A stretch of DNA of 12,462 nucleotides from Pseudomonadota bacterium (GTDB lineage: Bacteria > Pseudomonadota > Alphaproteobacteria > Rhizobiales > Afifellaceae). The DNA lies in assembly GCA_023417735.1 (NCBI GenBank), contig JAEZEK010000344.1, positions 1-12,462 on the forward strand, read 5' to 3'. The translations under genes and the position numbers were made by a program. Positions 6,255 to 12,462 of this stretch are shown here, piece after piece. Below the pieces are notes generated by a model. The model did no database searches, was not told the origin of the DNA, and worked only from the letters and a program-made list of their open reading frames with translations. Each line of letters starts with the position of its first letter. Within the stretch, counting starts at the first letter, position 1.

Positions 6255-7315
6255 CACCGGGCCTCCCGGGGCCGTCCCGCCGGTTGCCGCCCACCCCGCG
6301 GGAGCGGCGTGGCCTGCGCTCCAGCCTGCGCGACGCGGAAATACCTGCGGGGGTCCTTGACCGACCGCATGCCCTTCGTGAGCGTGCGGTGGCGCAGCCA
6401 CATGCCGCCGGCGAGGACGGCCAGCGAGCCGGCGACGGAGAGCATCGTGCGCTCCCGCGACAGGCGGCCGAGCCCGTAGGCGGCGATCGGGAGCGCGCTC
6501 CCCAGAACCAGGTGAACCGGATCCGGCGGGGGGTGCTCGGAGCCCGGGGCAGGGCCGTGGCGGCTCGAGCGGCCGGCGGGTCGTGCCAGGAGGGTCTCGG
6601 CTGCAAGGCCTGCGAGCGTCGCGGCCGCGGCGATACCGTCCAGCCGGTCGGCATTCGCGTCGCGGCCGCCGACGCGCTCGCCGATGGAGAGCGCCGCCGC
6701 GCCGCACGCCGCCGCCGACAGGCCGAACTTCAGGCCGAGCCGCCGAGGCTGCACCGACCATACCGGCGTGCTCGTTGCGGAGAGGAGGGCGGCGGTGTAG
6801 GTGCTCGCCCCCGCCCCGGTGACCGCCGCCCCGATCTGGGCGACATCGGCCGCGCGGCGCACGGCTCGGCCGACGCCGTTTCGCCCGCCGGCGAGCTCGC
6901 CGAGGAGGGTGACGCCGGACAGGCCGCCGAACCCGCTGAGGACGTAGGTGCCGATCGACATCGGCGACGTGGGCCGAAAGATGCGCAGCATGTTGTACCA
7001 GCGCTGCGGCGTCCGGAGATCCGCGATCAGGAGGCCTGCCCCGACCGCGGTGCTCGCGGCCGCGAGGAAGCGCGCATTGGTGATCATGCCCCGGTAGCGG
7101 CCGCGGTCGGCGATCTGCCCGAGCGCGGCGAGACCCTGCGCGGAGCCGGCGAGCCCGGCCAGGAAGATGTAGCCGCTCACCGTCCAGTCCCACGGCGCGG
7201 GCTTCAGTGCCGGCCGGCCGTAATAGCTCTCGCCCGAATAGGGCGCGAGGCGGCCGGCGATGCTCCTGCGCTGCATCCCGGGGGCGGCTCGGTCGGGGAC
7301 GGTCGCGAGCGTCAT
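6254..7315 (-). CDS. NrfD/PsrC-like membrane subunit of formate dehydrogenase
   Basis: A 353-aa integral membrane protein, probably the quinone-reactive anchor that receives electrons from the Fe-S subunit. About eight hydrophobic segments are visible (approximate residues 44-69, 77-100, 119-141, 155-181, 196-215, 222-243, 267-285, 291-312), as in NrfD/PsrC proteins. The stretch DLRTPQRWYNMLRIFRPTSP followed by MSIGTY (99-124) matches the NrfD hallmark between helices 2 and 3. The N-terminal segment SGESYYGRPALKPAPWDW precedes the first helix. This differs from the haem-b gamma subunit (FdnI/FdoI) of the E. coli enzymes; the helices show no FdnI-like pattern. The ATG overlaps the beta-subunit stop as ATGA, behind a GGGAGGG site. 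Confidence 0.88.
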   Translation of the reverse strand: MTLATVPDRAAPGMQRRSIAGRLAPYSGESYYGRPALKPAPWDWTVSGYIFLAGLAGSAQGLAALGQIADRGRYRGMITNARFLAAASTAVGAGLLIADLRTPQRWYNMLRIFRPTSPMSIGTYVLSGFGGLSGVTLLGELAGGRNGVGRAVRRAADVAQIGAAVTGAGASTYTAALLSATSTPVWSVQPRRLGLKFGLSAAACGAAALSIGERVGGRDANADRLDGIAAAATLAGLAAETLLARPAGRSSRHGPAPGSEHPPPDPVHLVLGSALPIAAYGLGRLSRERTMLSVAGSLAVLAGGMWLRHRTLTKGMRSVKDPRRYFRVAQAGAQATPLPRGGRQPAGRPREAR

Positions 7316-8175
7316 CGCCGCCCTCCCGCGCTTGCCAGGAAGGCGAGCGCGACGCCGGCCATGCCGGCGAGCGCGGCGAGGCCGGTGCCGAAGGCCGGCG
7401 CGATCCGGTTCGCCGGCCTGTCGGGCCGGCTCGGCAGGTTGTAGACCTCCGGCCGGTCGAGAAGCAGGAAGAAAGCGTTGAGGCGCCCGAGGCCGCCCGT
7501 CGACCCGGGCGTGTCGGGCGCCCCGTAGAGATAGGCATCGCGTTCGCCGCGTTCGTGCAGCTCGCGGACGCGGGCGCGGGCGCGTCGATCGAGCTCTTCT
7601 ATCTCGCCGAACTGGATGGACTCGGTCGGGCAGACCTTGGCGCAGGCGGGCTCCAGCCCCCCTTTCAGCCGGTCGTAGCAGAGCGTGCACTTGTGCGCCT
7701 TGCCGTCCTGCTCGTCGAGCTCGACCACGCCGAACGGGCACGCCGGCACGCAATAGCCGCAGCCGTTGCAGATGTCCTGCTGGACCACGACGGTATCGAA
7801 CTCGGTCCTGAAGATCGCCCCGGTCAGGCAGGCGTCGAGGCACGGTGCGTTGGCGCAATGCTTGCAGACGTCGCTCATCATGAGCCAGCGTCCCGGCAAG
7901 ACGTTTGGTTTGCCATCGGGCCGAGCTTCGCGCACCTGCTCGACGAAGGCGACGTGGCGCCAGGTCGTGGCCGAGAGCGACCCGGTATTGTCGTAGCTCA
8001 TGCCCGTCAGGGCCATCTCCTCCGCCGGGAGCTGGTTCCATTCCTTGCACGCCACCTCGCAGGCCTTGCAGCCGATGCAGAGCGTGGTGTCGGTGAAGAA
8101 GCCGTAGCTCCTCCCGGCCTCGATGCGCGTGCCTGCGGTGCGCTCGGCCTCCTGTCGAAACGGCTGCACGGTCAT
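7312..8175 (-). CDS. formate dehydrogenase beta subunit, four [4Fe-4S] ferredoxin-type protein
   Basis: A 287-aa electron-transfer subunit. Sixteen cysteines fall into four sets typical of the FdnH/HybA/PsrB group: C33-C36-C39-C43, C104-C107-C112-C116, C136-C139-C142-C146 and C163-C166-C178-C182. They are expected to ligate four [4Fe-4S] clusters, with cross-pairing between sets. The N-terminal GFFTDTTLCIGCKACEVACKEWN is characteristic of formate dehydrogenase beta subunits. Residues about 257-283 form one hydrophobic helix, a likely C-terminal membrane anchor as in E. coli FdnH. The ATG overlaps the alpha-subunit stop as ATGA. It carries electrons from the alpha-subunit cluster to the NrfD-like subunit. 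Confidence 0.94.
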   Translation of the reverse strand: MTVQPFRQEAERTAGTRIEAGRSYGFFTDTTLCIGCKACEVACKEWNQLPAEEMALTGMSYDNTGSLSATTWRHVAFVEQVREARPDGKPNVLPGRWLMMSDVCKHCANAPCLDACLTGAIFRTEFDTVVVQQDICNGCGYCVPACPFGVVELDEQDGKAHKCTLCYDRLKGGLEPACAKVCPTESIQFGEIEELDRRARARVRELHERGERDAYLYGAPDTPGSTGGLGRLNAFFLLLDRPEVYNLPSRPDRPANRIAPAFGTGLAALAGMAGVALAFLASAGGRR

Positions 8176-11100
8176 GCCGTCGCCCTTTCCCGATGGGGGG
8201 TGCGCCGCAGCCGCCCTTTCCGGATCGCGCAGGTGAGCGCCTTGTTCTCGTGCATGCTGGTGTTGGCGTCCCCGACGGCGGCGGTGAGCACGTTGGCGAT
8301 GTCGCCGGTGGCATAGCCCTGCCATCCGAAATGCCAGGGCATGCCGATCTGGAACACCTCGCGCCCGTCGATCCGGAACGGTTGCAGCCTGCGCGTCACC
8401 ATCGCGCGGGTCTCGATCTCGCCGCGCGCGGTGGAAAGCACGATCCAGTCGAGATGGCCGATCCCGAGCCGCTCGGCGAGCTCCGGCGGGATCTCGGCGA
8501 AGCCCTCCGGCTGGAGCTCCGCGGTGTGCGGCACGCCGCGCGTCGGGGTGCCCCCGCAATGATGCTCGGTGAGCCGGTAGGTCGTGAGCGCGTGCGGGTA
8601 GTGCGGATCGGCGACCTCATGCAGGCGGTTGCCTTCGCGCGCGAACCTCTTGGCGACGGGGCTCGACTGCTGCGCGTGGAGCGGGTTCGCAACGGGGCTC
8701 TCGACCGGCTCGTAGTGCGTGGGCAGCGGGCCATCCTTGAGCCCGGACGGCACGAACAGCATGGCCCGCCCGTCCGGCATCATGATGAAGGGCTCGTCGC
8801 CGCGCAGCGCCGCCATGCCGACCGGCCGCTCGGTCCAGTCGGGGCGGTAGCCCGGCGGCTTGTCGGGCTCGAAGTCGACATTGTCGAAGCTCGCCCAGCG
8901 CCCATTCTCCTCGTCCCACCAGACGAGGCGCTTGCGCTCCGACCACGGCCTGCCCGCCGGGTCGGCCGAGGCGCGGTTGTAGAGCGTCCTGCGATTGGCC
9001 GGCCAGGCGAAGGCCCAGTCGAGATGGGTGCCGGGGCCCTCCGGCCCGTCCGGCTTCCGCGACCGGGTCTGGTTGTGCTCCGCGGCGGGGTGGGCGCCGC
9101 AATAGATCCAGCTGCCGCAGGCAGTGGAACCGTCCGCGCGGAGGTCGGTATAGCTTGCGACCTGCTGCTTGTCCGGCCAGGTGTAGCCGCTGATCTCCTT
9201 GAGAACGTCGGTGGCTTCGACGTCCTGGCGCGCGCCTTTCGTCCGGTAGTCGAGCGTGAGGTGACGGATCGGCTGGTCGCGCGCGGCGTCGCTGTCGGCG
9301 TAGAGCGCCTTGAGGCGGCGCGCCAGGTGATGGACGAACCAGAGCTCGGAGCGGCTGTCGCCCGGGCCGTCCACGACCTTGTCGTGCCATTGCACGAGCC
9401 GGTGCGTGTTCGTGAAGGTCCCTTCCTTCTCGCCGGCGAGTTCCGCCGGCATCAGGAAGACCTCGGTCTTGATGTCCTGCGGCCGCAACTCGCCGTTGCG
9501 GATCGCGTGGCCCTTCCGCCAGAAGTTTGCGCTCTCGATCTCGTCGGTGTCGCGCACCACCAGCCAATCGAGCTTGCCAAGCCCGCGCTGGATCATCTTC
9601 GAGTTGCTGCCGCCGATCACCACGTTCTGGCCGAGCAGGAACAGCCCCTTGAGCAGGCCGTCGTCCATGGCGAGCGTCATGGCGAGTTGGGAATGGTCGC
9701 CGACGATCTTCGGCAGGAAATGGAAGCCCCACTCGTTGTGCGGCCCGACGGCGTCGCCGTACCAGGCGCGCAGCAGGCTCGTGAAGTAATCGGGAAAATG
9801 CGCCCACCATCCCGTCGGGATGGTCTCGTCATCGAGGAACTGGGAATAGTGCCGCGCCTGCGGCTTGAAGGCGTTCGGCTGCGGCAGGTAGCTCGGCAGC
9901 ATGTTGTAGAGCGTGGGGATGTCGGTGGAGCCCTGGATCGAGCAATGGCCGCGCAGCGCGACGATGCCGCCGCCCGGGCGGCCCACGTTCCCGAGCAGCA
10001 TCTGCACCATCGCCGCCGAGCGGATCATCTGGACGCCGACCGTGTGGTGGTTCCAGCCGACCGCGTAGCAGACGGCGCCGGTGCGCTCGCGCCCCGAATT
10101 GCGCGCGAGTGTCTCGGCGGTTTCCAGGAAGAGCGCCTTGGGGCAGCCGGTCACGCGCTCCACGGCCTCGGGCGTGTAGGGCGCGTACTGCCGCCGCATG
10201 ATCTGGTAGACGCAGTTCGGGTGCTGGAGCGTGTAATCCTGCTCGGGCGGCTTCTCGTGCAGCCGGCAGGTCATCTCCGAGAAGGATTCCGCGGTGTTCA
10301 GGTAGTGCTCGGACAGCGCGGACGGCACCACCAGGCCTTCGTACTGCCAGCTGTCGAAGTCGTAGGCCTGCCGCTCCTCGTTCCAGCCGGAAAACCGCCC
10401 GTCGAGCGTGCTCGCCTCGCGGAAGCCCGGCTCGATGATCGTCGCCATGTTGGTGTAGGGCAGCACGTAATCGCGGAACCACAGGTCGTTCTCGATGAGG
10501 TGCCTGATGATGCCGCCGAGGAAGGCGATGTCCGTTCCGGCCCGGATGGGGGCGTAGATGTCGGCCAGCGCCGAGGTGCGGGTGAAGCGGGGGTCGACGT
10601 GGATGACCTTCGCCCCGCGCTCCTTCGCCTGCATGACGAAGCGGAACGCGATCGGATGGGCCTCGGCCATGTTCGAGCCCATGATGAGCACGCAGTCCGA
10701 ATTGGCGAGGTCCCATTGCGGCATGGTCGCGGCGCCGCGGCCGAAGGAGGCGCCGAGGCTCGGCACCGAATTGGAGTGGCAGACGCGCGCTTGATTCTCG
10801 ATGAACACCATGCCAAGGCCGCCGCCGAACACCTTCTTGATGAGGTAGTTCTCCTCGTTGTCGAGCGTCGCCCCGCCGAGCGAGCCGATCGCGAGGGTGT
10901 GGTTGACCTTGGTCCCGTCCGGCAGCGCCTCCACGAAGGTTTCGTCGCGCGTCTCCTTCACCAGCCGGGCGATCCGTTCCATCGCCCAGTCGAGCGGCTT
11001 CTCCTCCCATTCCGTGCCATGAGGCGCGCGGTACTTGACCGTGGCGAGCCGCTCCGGATTGCGCATCAGGCTGGAGAGCGTCGCCCCCTTCGGGCAAAGC

Positions 11101-11372
11101 GTGCCGGCATTCACCGGGCTTTCGGGATTGCCCTCGACATGAGTGATCCGTCCCTCGCGCGCATGGACGAGGACCGAGCAGCCGACGGCGCAATAGGGGC
11201 AGACGCTCGTGCCGACGGCGTCCGACTGTTCGAGGCGCGGGCGGAGCGTTTCGGATGTCGTGCTCCGCGCAGCATCCGAGCGGTGGTCCGCGCCGGCGAT
11301 CTGGCGGGGCAGGGACCAGTCGCGGAGGAATCGGCCGAGCCGCCCGGCGACGCCGGGGGTCATCGCCGTCAT
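8172..11372 (-). CDS. formate dehydrogenase catalytic alpha subunit (Mo-bisMGD, Cys type)
   Basis: A 1066-aa molybdopterin oxidoreductase that oxidises formate to CO2, close in plan to FdnG/FdoG (about 1015 aa). The N-terminal [4Fe-4S] motif is C58-x2-C61-x3-C65 with C93 and the following K95. The active-site region is ENQARVCHSNSVPSLG: C198 (codon TGC) stands where E. coli FdnG has selenocysteine, followed by the essential H199. GRGAATMPQW, MGSNMAEAHPIAFRF and VDPRFTRTSALADIY follow as in FDH-N. NVGRPGGGIVALRGH includes R474, matching the substrate Arg of the family. The last 125 residues form the molybdopterin-dinucleotide-binding domain. The ATG at 11372 is chosen because it overlaps the upstream stop as ATGA; an ATG at 11363 is also possible. 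The N-terminus has no twin-arginine signal, unlike FdnG. Confidence 0.95.
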   Translation of the reverse strand: MTAMTPGVAGRLGRFLRDWSLPRQIAGADHRSDAARSTTSETLRPRLEQSDAVGTSVCPYCAVGCSVLVHAREGRITHVEGNPESPVNAGTLCPKGATLSSLMRNPERLATVKYRAPHGTEWEEKPLDWAMERIARLVKETRDETFVEALPDGTKVNHTLAIGSLGGATLDNEENYLIKKVFGGGLGMVFIENQARVCHSNSVPSLGASFGRGAATMPQWDLANSDCVLIMGSNMAEAHPIAFRFVMQAKERGAKVIHVDPRFTRTSALADIYAPIRAGTDIAFLGGIIRHLIENDLWFRDYVLPYTNMATIIEPGFREASTLDGRFSGWNEERQAYDFDSWQYEGLVVPSALSEHYLNTAESFSEMTCRLHEKPPEQDYTLQHPNCVYQIMRRQYAPYTPEAVERVTGCPKALFLETAETLARNSGRERTGAVCYAVGWNHHTVGVQMIRSAAMVQMLLGNVGRPGGGIVALRGHCSIQGSTDIPTLYNMLPSYLPQPNAFKPQARHYSQFLDDETIPTGWWAHFPDYFTSLLRAWYGDAVGPHNEWGFHFLPKIVGDHSQLAMTLAMDDGLLKGLFLLGQNVVIGGSNSKMIQRGLGKLDWLVVRDTDEIESANFWRKGHAIRNGELRPQDIKTEVFLMPAELAGEKEGTFTNTHRLVQWHDKVVDGPGDSRSELWFVHHLARRLKALYADSDAARDQPIRHLTLDYRTKGARQDVEATDVLKEISGYTWPDKQQVASYTDLRADGSTACGSWIYCGAHPAAEHNQTRSRKPDGPEGPGTHLDWAFAWPANRRTLYNRASADPAGRPWSERKRLVWWDEENGRWASFDNVDFEPDKPPGYRPDWTERPVGMAALRGDEPFIMMPDGRAMLFVPSGLKDGPLPTHYEPVESPVANPLHAQQSSPVAKRFAREGNRLHEVADPHYPHALTTYRLTEHHCGGTPTRGVPHTAELQPEGFAEIPPELAERLGIGHLDWIVLSTARGEIETRAMVTRRLQPFRIDGREVFQIGMPWHFGWQGYATGDIANVLTAAVGDANTSMHENKALTCAIRKGRLRRTPHRERATA

Positions 11373-11608
11373 GCCGGGGAACTCCGCGGCGACGCGAGCG
11401 AGATCGCGCGGGCGAGGTTGGCGATCCGGCCGGGCGCCGCGTCGTAACGGACGTCCACGCGCCGGCCGCTCCTCACGAGTTCCGGCAGGTCCTGGGGCTG
11501 AACGCGGGCGAGCCGATGCAGGAGGAACAGGGCCGAGCGCCCGTCCTCCATCTCGAGCCGGAAGCGGCCTTCCTGAGCCAGGGCAATACGGCCGGATGCT
11601 GACGGCAT
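11369..11608 (-). CDS. uncharacterised 79-aa protein, first gene of the formate dehydrogenase operon
   Basis: A 79-aa soluble protein that I do not recognise as a named family. It alternates short beta-like stretches and turns (GRIALAQEGRFRLEMEDG, SALFLLHRLARV, QDLPELVRSGRRVDVRYD), suggesting a small beta-barrel, and ends in a Ser/Pro-rich tail. It has no cysteine, signal peptide or membrane segment. The ATG at 11608 is preferred over an ATG six bases upstream and a TTG at 11632 because the GGGAGG site lies eight bases before it. Its stop overlaps the alpha-subunit start as ATGA, so the two are translated together. A role in making, protecting or cofactor-loading the alpha subunit is plausible but is inference from position. 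Confidence 0.78.
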   Translation of the reverse strand: MPSASGRIALAQEGRFRLEMEDGRSALFLLHRLARVQPQDLPELVRSGRRVDVRYDAAPGRIANLARAISLASPRSSPA

Positions 11609-11790
11609 GCGCATGTCCTCCCGGCGGGACAACCCTGCGTTCCGCGAATGGTTTCAAGGCCGTCGCATGGATTGGAGCGGGCGCGGACGGGCTCGCGCGC
11701 AGCGGGGCGCGCAATCACGGGGTCTTGATGGCGCGTGTTCGGAATCGCTTCGCCGGGCGGATGAAGACCGCGGGGCTTCGTCTTCCCGTC
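11609..11790 (-). promoter_or_regulatory. intergenic region, probable formate dehydrogenase operon promoter
   Basis: These 182 non-coding bases lie before the first formate dehydrogenase gene and after the oxidase-linked membrane protein. On the minus strand the only -35-like hexamer I see is TTGAAA, complement of the TTTCAA around 11651-11656, but no convincing -10 element follows. An imperfect hairpin at 11763-11779 (GAAG with CTTC; alternative pairing GAAGAC 11763-11768 with GTCTTC 11780-11785) could mark the end of the upstream transcript, although it has no T-run. The promoter call rests mainly on position. Confidence 0.35.
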
Positions 11791-12150
11791 TCAGGTGCAG
11801 GCAGACGCGCCCAGCACCGGAATGCCGGTCCAGACGGTGGCCGCGAACGCGGCGAGCATCGCCGCAAGGCTGGCCATGTCGAGAAACCCGGCCGTGCTAC
11901 GGCCGACTTCAGCGTGCCCCCGAACCCGCCGCCAGCACAGGCGGATGAGCCAGGCGAGCGCGGCGAGATGCACCATCCAGAGTGCAAGCAGGAGCACGCG
12001 CAGCACGCTCAAGGGGCCGATGTGGCGGCCCTGCCAGCCCAGTTCGCAGCCGACCGAGAGGAGCCCGTAGAGCGCGACAAAGGCCACGCTCCAGACCACG
12101 AAGCCGGCCGGCAGCAGGATGAGGCCGCTCGCGCGCTTCGCCAGGCTCAT
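11791..12150 (-). CDS. small integral membrane protein linked to the oxidase-like gene
   Basis: A 119-aa protein with three likely membrane helices (about residues 8-36, 47-73 and 89-115). A basic loop LCWRRVRGHAEVGRS sits between helices two and three, and the end is WTGIPVLGASACT. Small proteins ending in a similar WxxIPVLxxxxC pattern accompany cytochrome oxidase gene clusters in Alphaproteobacteria; this is from memory and not checked. The ATG at 12150 overlaps the stop of the upstream gene as ATGA, so both belong to one transcript. No exact function is assigned; an oxidase assembly or accessory role is the best guess. Confidence 0.75.
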   Translation of the reverse strand: MSLAKRASGLILLPAGFVVWSVAFVALYGLLSVGCELGWQGRHIGPLSVLRVLLLALWMVHLAALAWLIRLCWRRVRGHAEVGRSTAGFLDMASLAAMLAAFAATVWTGIPVLGASACT

Positions 12151-12462
12151 GGCGTCATCACCAGCGGCATGCCGTGGAGAACGAACGCCGTCGCGAGCAC
12201 GACCAGGGCCGTGTAGGCCTGCCAGAGACCGGCGATCCGCAGGTCGGCCGTCCGGCGCGGCGAGACGTGGCCCGTGGCGATGCGCCAGCGCGCGAAGCCG
12301 GCGAAGACGATGCCGAGCCCGGCGTGCAGCGCGGCATAGAGGCAGAGCACCAGCATCACCGCCCCGTAGGCATGGCCGGTCGGCGCCGGCACGCGCGTCG
12401 CGAGATAGGCGAGCGCCGCGGTGGCCAGGCATTGCCCGGCGATCGCGAGGAGGACGCTGCCC
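12147..12462 (-). CDS. C-terminal part of a multi-spanning protein, likely fused cytochrome c oxidase subunit I/III (partial)
   Basis: The frame is open to the window edge, so only the last 104 residues are visible and the true start lies outside. Three hydrophobic helices are seen: SVLLAIAGQCLATAALAYLA, YGAVMLVLCLYAALHAGLGI with VFAGFARW, and GLWQAYTALVVLATAFVLHG. The order H-x-Y near the second helix, a conserved H in YAALHAGLG, then SPRRTADLRIAGLWQAY and an end in GMPLV, resembles the tail of fused subunit I/III cytochrome c oxidases. The assignment rests on a short tail and on memory of the family, so it is tentative. A cytochrome oxidase would terminate the aerobic chain fed by the neighbouring dehydrogenase. 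Confidence 0.6.
   Translation of the reverse strand, partial: GSVLLAIAGQCLATAALAYLATRVPAPTGHAYGAVMLVLCLYAALHAGLGIVFAGFARWRIATGHVSPRRTADLRIAGLWQAYTALVVLATAFVLHGMPLVMTP

Noticed and set aside
5058..6479. A 473-codon plus-strand open frame across the methyltransferase, PIN remnant and end of the dehydrogenase operon
   Set aside because: It has no recognisable domain and crosses several well-supported genes; its composition is typical of a shadow frame.
10779..10781. Possible selenocysteine codon in the formate dehydrogenase alpha subunit
   Set aside because: The codon on the coding strand is TGC, so the residue is ordinary cysteine; no in-frame TGA or SECIS element is needed.
8193..11447. A 1084-codon open frame on the plus strand
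   Set aside because: It is the antisense of the formate dehydrogenase alpha gene. Its translation is low-complexity Arg/Ala/Gly/Val/His-rich with no domain, a known effect of high third-position GC.
11372..11714. An N-terminal extension of the alpha subunit upstream of 11372
   Set aside because: The open frame continues, but the translation is Pro/Arg/Ala-rich, has no Tat signal and overlaps the 79-aa gene; the ATGA start at 11372 is a better fit.

Overview
The window is GC-rich, and its coding strands show the strong third-position GC bias usual in high-GC Alphaproteobacteria. Gene content fits that group, most likely Hyphomicrobiales: a NitT/TauT-type ABC transporter operon, a molybdenum formate dehydrogenase with an NrfD-type membrane subunit, and a cytochrome-oxidase-like tail at the right edge. 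The taxonomic placement is inference from style and content; no rRNA or other marker gene is present.

Left block, plus strand, about 56-4865: one compact operon of five genes. In order they are an M20-family amidohydrolase, an ABC ATPase, a secreted substrate-binding protein, an ABC permease and a GntR/UTRA regulator. Spacing is 1, 43 and 9 bases, then a 4-base TTGA overlap into the regulator. The set looks like a self-regulated uptake-and-hydrolysis system for a small N-acyl, amide or carbamoyl compound; the substrate cannot be read from the sequence. The hydrolase has unusual replacements at canonical M20 metal-ligand positions, the most distinctive feature of this block. The permease start region carries a perfect 11-bp inverted repeat.

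Middle, about 4978-5865: a small class I SAM methyltransferase on the plus strand, followed convergently by a minus-strand VapC-like PIN-domain gene that is frameshifted and appears dead.

Right block, minus strand, 11608 down to 5940: a tightly coupled five-gene formate dehydrogenase operon. A 79-aa uncharacterised protein comes first, then the catalytic alpha subunit (Mo-bisMGD, Cys rather than Sec), the four-cluster Fe-S beta subunit, an NrfD-like membrane subunit and a 104-aa helical uncharacterised protein. Four consecutive start/stop overlaps (ATGA, ATGA, ATGA, TGATG) tie them together. The alpha subunit has no visible Tat signal, so the complex probably faces the cytoplasm and passes electrons from formate through Fe-S clusters to the membrane quinone pool.

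Right edge, minus strand, 12462-11791: the C-terminal part of a multi-spanning protein resembling the tail of fused cytochrome c oxidase subunit I/III, coupled by ATGA to a small membrane protein. About 180 non-coding bases separate these from the formate dehydrogenase operon. No tRNA, rRNA, CRISPR array or insertion sequence was seen.
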